This document shows, one piece after another, positions 1 through 11,200 of a stretch of DNA of 22,177 nucleotides. Origin of the DNA: Silene noctiflora. Taxonomy: Eukaryota; Streptophyta; Magnoliopsida; Caryophyllales; Caryophyllaceae. Below the pieces are notes generated by a model, which was not told where the DNA came from, made no database searches, and saw only the letters and a list, made by a program, of their open reading frames with translations. Where the stretch lies: NCBI GenBank assembly GCA_009801015.1, contig VHZZ01005825.1, positions 28,985-51,161 of the forward strand. The letters run 5' to 3'. Position numbers and translations under genes: made by a program. Position 1 is the stretch's first letter. The number at the start of each line of letters is the position of its first letter.

Positions 1-830
1 AAACGAAACCCCATGAACAATAACCCAGAATTGATTAAGAACTTTTTTCAGAAAACTAATTACAAAGAGGATGATAGAAAATGAACCAGAAGAAGGAAAA
101 AATTGGAAAAAAATAAATTTGCAGGTTAATATGGAGGAAGAGGATGAAGTTAAAGGAGGAAGGTGAGCTCCAAACTTGCTTTTACATGCTATCACAGGTT
201 AATAAATGACTAATTCTATTAAAAGACGATTGGTGTAATAGTTAGTTGTAATTGTAGTTAACATATAATTTGTAGTATTCTCAGAAGCACCTCAGTAGTT
301 TGGAATATTCTCATTAAATAACCCTAGCTTTTATTATCTATTCTCACCATTCTTATTTTCATGCAAAAAATCCGAGTTACTCTTATAATCCGTTTTGAAT
401 TAAAGTTGTAATTTTTCGTAGATAAAACTTCAATTACTCTTTAGTTTATGCAAGATGTACAATTTCTCATTAGTTTACATTTAGTTTCGTGTTGTAATTT
501 GAAGGAAGAAGAGATTCATCTTACTTATTTCAATCCAAGTTTCCACCTTTATAAAATGACGGTATAATCCTTCTCTTAATTTCACTTCTTTTCATTTATT
601 TACATGTTCATTGTTGTTCAATTTATTTGTTTTTACATTATGTTTCCTCTTGCTATTTACTTGTTGAATGGTTTTATCTTTTGTTTCCATTTTCGTTACC
701 ATGCTTGAGTAGTGTAATAATAGGGTGGAGGGGAATCTTGTGTAGAGATATGGGTAGATTATTGGCCTGAACAAACAAGTAATTTATGGGTAATTTCTCT
801 TTTAATTGTCATGCATACAAGATTTTTGTG
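1..830. other. Intergenic AT-rich DNA, nothing recognised
   Basis: I see no gene, RNA or clear repeat boundary here. Short ORFs on both strands look random and use AT-rich codons. Part of it may belong to the retroelement debris that follows. Confidence 0.4.
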
Positions 831-1262
831 AAATTGCTTGAATGGGAATTTGAGTCCTTCAACTATCTTATTACTTGTTGGGTGAGAGCTTGACTTGTGT
901 CCAGATAATACTTGACAATTATCGGGTTTTGGGAGGTTAGAACGAGAGTTTGTCCGACCTTGACCTAAGGGACCGTCTCACATAGAGGGGTGGGGGCTTA
1001 CCTTTGAATTTACCTTAATTAATTGTTAATCTATGCCATTACTCGATCCTTTGTCTAAACAATTGAACCCGACCACCCTAGTCTCCTTAATTATCGTCTA
1101 AATCGTTTTAGTAATCATCTATTTCATTTATTTGCGCTTAGTTGTAGTCGTATCATTTAGCTTAGCATCCATCGTAAGCACTTGCTAGAACTAAACTATA
1201 AAGCAAACGATCGATTTAAGAGCCATAATATAAATAAAAAGCTCATCAACGGTGAATCCACA
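830..1262 (+). mobile_element. Possible LTR-retroelement fossil (Ty3-like LTR fragment)
   Basis: The segment resembles the 3' part of plant Ty3/gypsy LTRs as I remember them: a T-rich TTTATTTGCGCTTAGTTG stretch, then CTAGAACTAAACTATAAAGC and an AT-rich end near 1260. No partner LTR or protein domain was found, so it is broken and old. The family assignment is tentative. Confidence 0.35.
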
Positions 1263-1329
1263 CCCAGGCTAAGCCCTTCTTGGAGAAGGATTCATGGTGA
1301 GGATCAAAGGAAGTAGTGAGAGATAAAGG

Positions 1330-2250
1330 AATAGAAAGGGGGGTTGAATTAGGTTTTTAGAAAGAGTACAAATGATTTCGTAAATGTTTTAAGTCGCAAC
1401 CTCCGTATAAAATATAACACGCTGTCTCCAGCACACTCGGCGAGTATTGGGAATATTCGGCCGAGTAGCCTGCACTCGGTCGAGTATCACGTATACTCGG
1501 CCGAGTGACCCACACTAGGTCAAGTACTCAGCTAACATAACTTCTCTCTTCATCTCGCACTAGGGATCCCACAAGGTCAAGGTCAACGGGTCCCTAACAC
1601 GGCAGATATTACACTAAGATAGTATCCAACAGTTGTAAAAGATAAATATCTTTTAAAAGATAAGAGATTTTGTTTGAGAAAGGAAACGAATCTTTGTTAT
1701 CTTATTGATAAAAGATTTCTTCATATCTGGTAAAACAAGATACAAGGAAATCATTCTTCAAAAGATATAAAAGTTTAGATTCCCAATCCAAATTAGAATC
1801 CCATAATGTAAAACAAGATATAATAGTTTCTCAAAGATGATTTTCAATTAAAAACAAAAATTAAATGATTTTAGAAATTATAGAAAGGTTTCAAATACTG
1901 CAGACTTGGGGGAACATTCTCTTCTTGCCCGAGGTAACGTTTCCCCTCAACTAAGGTAACGGTTACCTCAACTGTCATTTCAACGTTGTGCATAGTTCTA
2001 AAATCCCTTTTTACAAAAAAATGTCCTTAATCTTATTCTTGAAATTTGTGACGACTTTATGAGTCTTCTCTTGGCTTTGATCATCGTTTTTATGCTTCTT
2101 ATTCGAATCTGAGCTTTAATACCTAAAAAATATATAATACACAACGTACCAAACTCATAAAAGCATAAATAAAATAACTTAGAAATAAAATGATCTTGAC
2201 ATGCTTCAAAACATAATAAGACCTAAGGTTAACAAATTCCCCCTTTTTGA
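1330..2250. mobile_element. Possible fragment of an LTR retroelement (Ty1/copia-like), broken
   Basis: The GGGGGGTTGAATTAGG stretch near 1336 and the CCCCCTTTTTGATGATG stretch near 2239 (minus-strand sense CATCATCAAAAAGGGGG) resemble sequence I associate with plant copia-type elements. There is no open coding region and no pair of terminal repeats. Treat it as a fossil of uncertain family. Between the two marks lies AT-rich DNA with the palindrome array and a GGTAACGGTTACC palindrome near 1954. Confidence 0.25.
1435..1525. repeat. Five palindromic 12-mers (ACTCGGCCGAGT type) spaced about 20 bp apart
   Basis: Cores start at 1435 (11 nt form), 1455, 1474, 1495 and 1514, giving steps of 20, 19, 21 and 19 bp. 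The 1495 copy is the perfect palindrome ACTCGGCCGAGT; the others differ by one to three bases. The DNA between cores is unrelated, so this is a motif array rather than a plain satellite. Confidence 0.8.
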
Positions 2251-2358
2251 TGATGTCAAGTCTTTCCTAAGATTTATTTATAAGGTCCTTCCCCCTCAAA
2301 TAAATATCGTCTTTCTTTCAAAGATCCATGTGATGAGGTTCATCTTGTCAAACCAATC

Positions 2359-2411
<53 letters not shown>
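2359..2411 (+). repeat. (TTG)17 microsatellite
   Basis: Seventeen uninterrupted TTG triplets run from 2359 to 2409. TTG tails also end the RTE-like repeats at 11695 and 19365. This tract could likewise be the tail of a retroposed element, but I cannot see that repeat body before it. Confidence 0.9.
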
Positions 2412-2991
2412 ACCTTAGCCTCCGATTATCGACATGACGACAACACTGGTGGTTGCATGTACGTTCCCAACCTTTAAGTTAATATTAGAATTAGTATTGT
2501 ACATTATCATTTGAGAATTTGGAAAAGAGTACTGAGTAACAAGTATCACAAAGAAGGCAAATATTCATTTAAGACGGGTGCATACGTCCTATGTTTAAGA
2601 CCGATTAAATATGTCTATGTGAGATGAATGAGATAAAGGTTGAATGCATAGGGCAACGTAAAAGATTTGTCCGATATACACATGTAGAATGATATTTGCT
2701 CCATTTTAATTGTAAGTAAATGCCCTGCCATCAAAGCACTATTAAGATATGATATCCTTACAAGGCCTGTATTATCTCTTCTATAGATACGCCATCCTTT
2801 ATGGAATAGATAGAGACTTTTGTCATAAGTAAGATTAGCAGGAAAAAAAACAGTTGTATGTTTCTATAAACGTATACGCTCTTTCTCAATAGTAGTGACT
2901 AGTGTATGTGAACTAATATGTGAGAGGCATGTCACAAAGCTAATGATTGTAATTTGAAATTGGATAAATTTTTTAGAGTAAATATCTTATA

Positions 2992-3132
2992 AGACAGTCT
3001 CATATTAACAATATTGCGAGACAAACCAATAAACACACTAATAATAACAAATAAAAAAGGGAAAAAAAAGTTAGAAAAACTAACTACCTCTTATGTGAAA
3101 AGTCTCACGATACTCTTATTGTGAGGCCGTCT
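2992..3132. mobile_element. MITE of 141 bp with about 31-bp imperfect terminal inverted repeats
   Basis: The left end (AGACAGTCTCATATTAACAA...) and the reverse complement of the right end (AGACGGCCTCACAATAAGAG...) align over about 31 bases with roughly nine differences. The interior is A-rich and noncoding. I could not define a target-site duplication, so the superfamily is open. Confidence 0.6.
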
Positions 3133-3534
3133 CATTGGAGGATCAGGAAATATTATAAGCCAACAACAATTCTAAGAATTCAATACCATTTATTTTCACG
3201 GTCACGTCATCATTTATGAAACTCCTTATTTTTCCATAATGGTTAAAATTCCTTATGAGTATGAAATTAATTCTCTATCTTAGAAACCGATTTCATATAA
3301 AAAAACTCCTTAAACCATTTATCGGTTTTTCTAACGTGGCCCCAAGGGCACACGATAAGAAGTCATTTAATGAAATATTTCTAAGATTCAATCATGAAAA
3401 ATAGAAAGATATACGCATTCTATCATTTTAGTTCAAGAATTTTAAAACTATTGTCTTAGGAATAAAATTATTGAACCTTCTATTTTTGCACCAAACTATT
3501 TAAAAATTAAAAATAACGCATTAAAAATAGAATT

Positions 3535-4062
3535 GGCAAACAGATCAGGAAGTGTCGTATTCATGTTCGTGTTCGTTTCAACTTTAAACGGGTCACCACT
3601 ACCCCAACCCTAACCCGACTCAATTATATAAATGGGTAATTTGCCTCAACCCTAACCCAACCCATTTAATTTTTCTATAACCTAACCCGACCTATATATT
3701 TAACCCATTTATCTTTAAGCGGGTCATTTTTAACCCGCTTAACCAGTTTAACCCAATAAACTAATAAAATAAACTACGATTTATAACCCTATTATCCCAG
3801 AAAATGAGAATGAAAATCCTTATTTTTAAGTTGTTTGGTTGAATTATTATTCACTCAACCAAAATATTTTATGACACTTTTAAATAAATTGATTATTTGT
3901 GTCGAGTCAAGTCAAAAGAGCTCAACTCTAACCTGACCCATTTAAGATTCGTGTCGTGTCCGTGTCAACCGACTTACTTAATTGGGTAACACCATTTTGA
4001 CCCTATCCTGCTAATTTCATGTCGGGTTCGTGTCGTGTTTTTGGATCGTGTCAATGATTGCC
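3535..4062. repeat. Dispersed CCCGACC/CGTGTCGTG-rich repeat, maybe a non-autonomous DNA transposon
   Basis: The ends are GGCAAACA and TGATTGCC, an 8-bp inverted repeat with one mismatch. Inside are many ACCCGACC, AACCCATTT and TCGTGTCGTGT words near both ends. No ORF is present. The matching flank duplication expected for a hAT element is not visible, so the class is uncertain. Confidence 0.4.
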
Positions 4063-4079
4063 GCCACTAATTAAAAAGA

Positions 4080-4300
4080 GCCGTGCTTTTTCACATACGA
4101 ATTTTACTTTTTCACATACAACTTTTACAATTATACCCTTGTCATTTTTCTTATGCTCATCCAATTGATTTTTTTTCTCTCCCCTTATCTACCTTCACCA
4201 CCAACACCACCTCCGTTCAACTGCACCAATCAGTCCAGTCGTCGATGACGTTGCTCCGGCCGTCCTTCATGTACTCTAGTCAGCTCCGCACTAATTAATA
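4080..4300. repeat. CACCACC-rich repeat fragment
   Basis: The segment contains TTATACCCTTGTCATTT (4131-4147), which recurs identically at 13572-13588, in both cases followed by a pyrimidine stretch and CCACC-rich sequence. This suggests two copies of one dispersed element. Ends are not resolved. Confidence 0.35.
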
Positions 4301-4443
4301 GTAAAAAAAATTAAAACAAAACAACACAATAAACAAACTTTCGACAATTGTCTGACTAGTCATTTGAGTTCGCTTGGCTTGGCTTGAAACATCATCCCTG
4401 ACACGGCTGAAAACAGGAGTATAGAGGAGTAATCATGAGTTTC

Positions 4444-4621
4444 AACTTTTGGCATGCGGTACCCATAAACACTTAGATCAACTGGCAAGGGGTTGTTCTA
4501 ACTTAACCAGAGGTCTCGTGTTCGAGCCCTGGGAACGCAGCAGTGTTGAAACTCATGAGAGAGAGCTTTACCGCCCTAGTGGCCCTACCCGGCTCGACTC
4601 CGGATTAAACCGGATGGTTTA

Positions 4622-4655
<34 letters not shown>

Positions 4656-4668
4656 TTCGGCATGCAGT
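4444..4668 (+). mobile_element. tRNA-derived SINE with poly(A) tail and 17-bp target-site duplication
   Basis: AACTTTTGGCATGCGGT (4444-4460) and AACTTTCGGCATGCAGT (4652-4668) flank the insertion and differ at two of 17 bases. The body (4461 to about 4621) carries an A-box-like TAGATCAACTGG (4474-4485) and a B-box-like GTGTTCGAGCCC (4518-4529), about 32 bp apart as in tRNA promoters. A run of about 30 A follows. The two substitutions in the duplication point to moderate age. The long pure A run argues against great age, or reflects slippage. Confidence 0.85.
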
Positions 4669-4869
4669 GTAGTAGATTATTAGGATGTATAGTTTGATTT
4701 TAAATGACAATTGGTGGATTAAGATTATGGCACACGTCAAGTCCAACCCTAATTAATAATAGCTGAATGCATAAACCTAATAACTTCAAAAAAACGTATT
4801 AATAATTGCTAAAAATAAAATTACTTCACTATTTAGAGACACTTATAATCCATTGTTCAAGTTTATTAG

Positions 4870-5115
4870 ATTCAATTATAGGCTAGATGTATATATATGA
4901 GTTAATTTGATTATGCTTTTGAAAAAGAGAGATTATTAGAAGTGTATGATATGAAAATTTTATGAAAAAAAGGTACGTGAAAAGGGTAAAATTCGATGGT
5001 GAAAAAGTAATTCCGATTAAAAATAGTGTAACCAATGGAGCATAAAAAATGAGTGAAAATCCAAGTGAGAGTTGATCATCTTGATCGGCATTCGATTAAA
5101 GCAAAAATAATAAAA
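4870..5115 (+). promoter_or_regulatory. Likely core promoter and 5'UTR of PPME1
   Basis: A TATATATAT run at 4890-4898 is the best TATA-box candidate and lies about 220 bp before the start codon. If it is used, the 5'UTR would be roughly 190 nt, with several short upstream ATGs. One of these, at 5049-5075, encodes eight residues (MSENPSES) and stops 40 nt before the main ATG. AT-rich DNA gives such boxes by chance, so this is an inference. Confidence 0.3.
5049..5075 (+). promoter_or_regulatory. Candidate upstream ORF in the PPME1 leader
   Basis: An ATG-to-TGA frame of nine codons, out of frame with PPME1, lies 40 nt before its ATG. If transcribed, it could lower initiation at the main start. 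Whether it lies in the mRNA is unknown. Confidence 0.3.
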
Positions 5116-5243
5116 ATGGAAAATTTGGAGCTTGCTAAAGTAGCGGAAAACGAAGAAGAGCAGGAGGACGATAAGCAAGATCAACAACATCATCCCTCAT
5201 CTGATTCCGTTTTCGCAAATGTTCCCCCTCGCCCTCCTCTTCA
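5116..5243 (+). CDS. PPME1: PPME1 exon 1 (start codon, acidic N-terminus)
   Basis: It encodes MENLELAKVAENEEEQEDD... and ends in VPPRPPL plus two bases of Gln43; the donor is CA/GTATTC. The Glu/Asp/Gln-rich stretch at residues 11-24 and the PPRPPLQ motif fit the variable N-terminus of plant PME-1 proteins. The reading frame is open upstream to 5053 but has only a GTG there, so 5116 is the best start. Confidence 0.88.
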
Positions 5244-8200
5244 GTATTCATCTTTCTTCAATCTCTTCTCTCTCTCTCTCTCTCTCTCTTTTTATTATTG
5301 AATTATGCTGTGATTGATTCATTTTGTATGTAGTCATGATTTATTCGTAATTTATGATGTGATTATGCATGATCGATTATGATTCTGGTTTGCCAAGCTT
5401 TGAGGAGTTAAATTGTGATTTCTGATTGATTTGTTCAAGTTAGTTGCATAATAGGTTAATTGTATGGGGTTTAAGTCGGATGCTAATCTTATATCGGAAC
5501 TGGATTATGAAGAAACATTGATTATTCCCACATTGCTGTTACTGAGCTTTTTCGAGTGATAATGGAATCAGTTAGGTGTTAATTGTTGAGTTTTAATTGT
5601 CGCTCGGACTAGAGGTCAGAAATTTTCATATGATCAACTCTCAAGATGGAATACAGCACACTCGTTAGATTGATACCAAACAAAATTTTCATTTCCATGA
5701 ATTATTCATGAATAATGAGAGGAAAACCCCTCAACAAATGCTGCCGGTGCTTCTATTTTCAATATGTTAAATATTTTATTCACATTTTTATTTTTCAAAT
5801 TTCTTTTTTGAGTCTTTTAGGGTATTACTTAATACAAAGGACTCTGCAAAGCTTGCACTATTATGAAGGGAATTTGCGCTCATTTGTATGTCACTCTTTT
5901 TAATAGTATTAATTTCTAGACTGTGTGCGAACGCAGGAGCTTCTCAAACAAATATTCAACCTTGGATTGGCTGAGCTATTTTGACCAAGAGGAGGATATT
6001 TGCATTCCGGACACTGAAAATGTAGGGAATGGTCTGACCTTTTTTTATTCTGCCTTCAATTTTCTTTTAGGGTTCTCTTGGGATGGAGTTTAATACAGGA
6101 TTATAATAAACCTTAAAACAAGAAGAAATAGGAGCAGATTGGTGGTTAGAGGTGGTTGTGGAGAGTGGAAAGAGGGTGTGAGGAGGAATCACTAAGGGAG
6201 GTGGTTATTATTACTCCCTTAATGGTAGGACTATTACGTTGTCTTCCTCATTTCACCTTCCATCACCATCACTTTCCTCCATTTTATGGCTCATTTAAGC
6301 ACTATTACCCTAGTAACAATTACCTCAATCCCAAGCAAGCCTGGTTGTTTTTTGTTGGGAGCATTGTATTTTATGTATGTCCTTTTGGTTACAGGTCTTT
6401 CATGTATACAAGGCAGGCACAGAAGGACCAGTCATATTCTGTTTGCACGGAGGAGGATACGCTGGGTATGGAGAATCCACTGTAACAATTAACATATATG
6501 CTCTGTGATTTTGTGCTCTTTACATCTTCATTTGATTCTATTCAGTATCATTGCGGTAAACCAATTGATAAAGTAGGTTTGTTCTTCAAAAATATGCGGT
6601 ATTTTTCTTCTGTGATAATATTAAGGCCATATACAAAGAAGGGTTTTTAGAAATTTAATGTCTTTAACCCATATTACCATAATAGATAATCGTAATCTCT
6701 AGCTGTGTCACACAACCTCAAAAAGCAAGATAGTTATTTTGATTTGAACAAACTCTGTCCTTCAAGACATAAAGAGTATTCTCGTTCCAGGTAAGCTGCC
6801 AGATTATAAATCATATTCTGAATTTCTGTGACTCAACTCTGTTACATCCTTTGAAATGCCATGGGACTTTTTCGGTCAGTCCTGAATGGATATCAGTCGA
6901 CCAATTTCATTTCTTATCTGCAGTTCTACTATTAAAATTGTTTCTAATACGCTTGTACAACTTGTACCAGATCTATTCTCAGCGTATCTCACGCATGATG
7001 TTCATTTGACCAGGCTTTCATTTGCGTTATCAGCAAGTAAGATGAAGGAGAAAACCCGGGTTGTGGCCATGGACTTGAGAGGGCATGGAAAATCAATCAC
7101 AGATAATGATCTGGATCTGTCGATGGAGGTGATGAGCTGACACTGCTCAATAATAGTTTTCTCTGAACCAAATAGTCAGGGGCAATGTTGCTTCAACATT
7201 TTATCTCATATCCAAATGTTTCACTTACTTTCTTTATTTAATGCAACTTACATTGACTTGACTAGCATAGTAACATAGTAGCTCTCCATTATAACAGACT
7301 CTATGTGCTGATGTGCTGGATGTTTTGAAGACTATGTATGGAGAATCTCCTCCAGCAATTGTGCTTGTTGGCCACAGGTTTGCCCACTTTTGTTATTTGC
7401 TCTTGATTTTTTTTTAATGTTTACGAATTGTTATTTGTTCTTTAGACATGAAATAGTAGTCGACTTGTCTCCTTTTGACATGAACTGATTACGAATCATT
7501 TGTGGTTTAGATTGCTTGAATCTGAGAGCATGTAGGCTTAAGGCGTATGGCTAGAAGCCGAATGTGCAGTATGTTTGGATAACGATGTAATTATTATTAC
7601 CAAATACCGGTCTTAAAAGACGTCGTTATTTCATAATTGTGGAGATTGTTAGGAAATAAAAATAAAAGTATGAAAAGTAATACTCCTTCCATTTTTTCCG
7701 TTTAACCGTACTTTCTCAAATTTCCCCTCAAAGGAGGCAAATGGGCTAAATTGAAGAAATGGAGAGAATATTATTTTGAATCATGTTGATGGACAGTGCT
7801 AAAAATAAGTTTGAGATGAAGACGTGCGTACAACGTCGCAAAGAGAGGTGATTGTCAAGCAGTTAAATAATGAGCTAGAAGTAGACCTTCCAGAACTTGA
7901 CTTGACTCCCAAACTCGAATCAACTTGTTAGCAGTTTAATAATGAGCTAGAAGTAGACCTTTCACATGCTGACTTGACTCACAAACTCGAACCGACTTGT
8001 TCTGCCTTTTTTAAGGTCATGACCCGTAAATGTTTTTGACCTGTGACTCTAAACGAGCGGAACCTGTTATGACCTATATATCAAGAGTCAAGGGTCAAGG
8101 GTCAAGGGTCAAGGGTCAAGGGTCAAGGGTCAAGGGTCAAGGGTCAAGGGTCAAGACCGAGTGAACCCATGACACGACCTGGAAATCAGATAAATTTATC

Positions 8201-11200
8201 AAAATCAGATAAGTTTGCCAAAAGTGTGTGTTCAAGCATCGAAATAATATAGAAAAAAACTTATCTAATATGAGTAATTATTTGAAGTCAAGATTTAGAA
8301 CTTAGAAGCTATAATTATGATTACAATTTCATGCTATAAAATATGAAGTGTGAAAAAGTAATTAAGAAAATTAATTTAATGTCCATAATTGTGTTAGTAA
8401 GAGACTTATGAATTACAAATATGATTAAATAGCAATCAGTAATTTAAATATGAGTTAATTAACAATATGGGTAAGATTGGTTGGGAAGAGGAAGAAGGGG
8501 TTAGTTTAGTGATAATTTAAGTAATGGTTAAGGAGGAAAATAAGGTCTTAAACATGTTTTTTGTTAGTTAAAACGTTGACGGAAGTGTGGCTTTTTTTAA
8601 CGGCAAATGGCATTTGATACTTCTCGACAAGTCAACATAAAATAATTAGTACCTTTGCGCAAAAAAAAAGTTAGGTGCCTTCATGCCAACGAGAGTAAAT
8701 GTTAGGTACTCCTGACAAAAAAAACCCATTATAATTTAAAAAAAAAATCAACTAGAAGTATTCGATGAATGGATACAAATATTGGATCTCGGTTCTACCC
8801 AAGGGCTTGGCCCATATGATAGCCTATATGTCTTATTGTAATATCCCAATACGTTTCCGCTTTGTCCCAAAGGCATTGTCAAGCATACTCATAAGCAATA
8901 GGATCTCTTATTGTAATATCCCTATACGTCTTATTGTAATATCCCAATACTTTCCGCTTTGTCCCAAAGGCATTGTCAAGCACACTCATAAGCAATGGGA
9001 TCTCTTATGTATTCTATCTTTCTCATATATCGATTGGGCATTGGCCTCCTTGTCTACTTACTTGGCTATTCCAGCTCTCCTTTTATAACTTTGTAAAATT
9101 ACTTAATTTCTCCCCCCCTTTTTTTTTTAATTTTTTTTTCCAATATGGGTTCCTTATACCGAATCTCTTTATAATCATAATTTTTTTGCAAATCATTGTT
9201 TTACTTCTTTGTAAGAATTTCTAAATTATTTTTCGCTTACTTGACAAGGTTTTCGAAATCAAATAATGAACTCGAAGTTAGAAAGTATAAATGCTTTGAA
9301 TAAGATTTCTTTGAATTGCTAATTTTTTTTATCTAGTTTCTAAACTCTCTACTAATGCAAAAAATGTGCACATGTTCAGGGATAAAGATCTAAACTATAA
9401 GCACGTAACTTTCCCTGATGATCCTTGGTATGAGTGACACGAAATTTCTGAGCAAAGATGACAAAAAGATTCATGAATGTGATAAATAGTTCACAATTAT
9501 GAACTACGAACGAAAAATTCATACATGGTTTTCATAAAGGTCTACCAATGAGCCAGTGTATGTTGATCTAAATGCTAAAGGGCCCCTTGACCATTGATCC
9601 ACTGCCTCTCTGGATGAGGATGAGTTGTGCTAGTCCCATACTCGGTTGTGAGTGATATTATTCCTACTATCATTACTAGGCTATATCAAACACACTACTG
9701 TGAGAGTAACTCATGGAGCGTCAGTTGGGTTCTAAATTAGAAACTCTATATATCTTATTACATATCTGTGACGCTGAAATGTTGCTTGCATGCAAACTTT
9801 TCTTTCTGGTGTCGTTGGCTGTAGAAGAATTATTTTCTACGTCCTGTAACATTGGCGCTCGTATTCGCAATTTTTAACCTGGATGAGATATAATAAAACT
9901 GGATCATACGTTAAGTGTTCAATAAGGCCCAAAGCTGTGACAGATTACAGTAAATGGTGAAAATAAAAGGGAGTATTAATTATGTAGCAGAATTGTACGA
10001 CCTTCAGTTCTGTTGTTGGTTGTGGGATGACCTTTTTAACTCTCCTCATGGTAAGTTTGTCCTTTTTCAATTCATAACTAGTGTTTTTGCTGATATTACT
10101 ACAGTATGGGAGGTTCTGTTGCTATCCATATTGCTGCAAAGAGAACATTACCCAGCTTGGCCGGGCTTGTAGTTGTGGATGTTGTTGAGGTTCGGCGTCA
10201 TACATATTTATATTAATACTTTTCTGTTGATTATTCCTGATGTGTTAACCTCTTGACTAAATAATTTTGTGTAGGGAACAGCATTGGCTTCATTAGTGCA
10301 CATGCAGAAGATTTTATCAAGCCGGATGAAGAATTTTTCGTCAGTGGAAAAAGCTGTATGTAAATGACCACAAAATGTTATGGTGCATCTTTTGGTGAAT
10401 TATAATGCTGTTATGGTTTATTTACTATTCTTGTCCTTCAAGTATTAGTAGTCGTGAGTCGTGTCTTTCTTCCAAAATAAATGTTGAAACTCGCTGAATC
10501 TATTTTTAAAATAATGTTTAAAATTTTAATACTTAACTTTCAAAATGGTGTCCAACTAGAATTGGGAAACCCAAACCTAAACCTACTCAACACTTTGATG
10601 ACCAATCTCCTCCATCCTCTCACCTCACCCTATACTCCACCATCCTCCATTCAACTATTACCCTTACCACCACGGCACCACCACCACCGTCACCAACAGC
10701 ATCTCCCGTCACTTGAAAATTCCTAACCACTAACGAAAACACACTTCAAAACTCACACCACCACCTTAAACACCCACCCCAACCCTTGAAAATCGACTCC
10801 CCACTCGCTACATCACCTCTGTCAAACCCACCGCTAGATCCACCACACCGACCATCAGCTTCCTCAGTAACCACCGGATAACCACCCAGACTCGTGCATC
10901 TAGTGGGCTTCATTTTTAACCACCGGAGAACAATTCCACAAACTCCGGGATGTTCTCACCAACCACACAAAGCCCATGACATGTTCTCCAAAACACAAAA
11001 GACTCCCCCATTCTCACTTCATTTTTAACCACTTCATTTTTTACCACTGAGAACAACCTCACAATCTTCGAACCACCCTACATTATCCTCCGTTGCTATG
11101 CTCCTCGTTTTTGGCAACAACCACCTCAGATCTACCATTTCGTGGGCTTTCTGTTGTGTTTCGAAGGTCGTGGGTTATCGTTTGTGGGTTTCGTGGGGGA

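Noticed and set aside
1435-1525. CRISPR-like array
   Set aside because: Twelve-bp palindromes with about 8-bp gaps in a plant genome do not fit CRISPR repeat and spacer lengths, and no cas genes are present.
2201-2437. ORF with a 17-residue cysteine run
   Set aside because: Translation of the (TTG)17 microsatellite in the TGT frame; no other protein signal.
4461-4540. Functional tRNA gene
   Set aside because: A- and B-box-like motifs exist, but no cloverleaf with paired acceptor ends could be drawn; the A tail and target duplication show a SINE.
4449-4697. 82-codon ORF ending in poly-lysine
   Set aside because: It is the SINE body and its A tail read in frame.
6886-7140. 84-codon ORF starting inside intron 3 and covering exon 4
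   Set aside because: Only its C-terminal part (7014-7128) is coding; the rest is intron read-through in the same frame.
8081-8155. Interstitial telomere repeat
   Set aside because: The unit TCAAGGG is not TTTAGGG in any register; only the length agrees.
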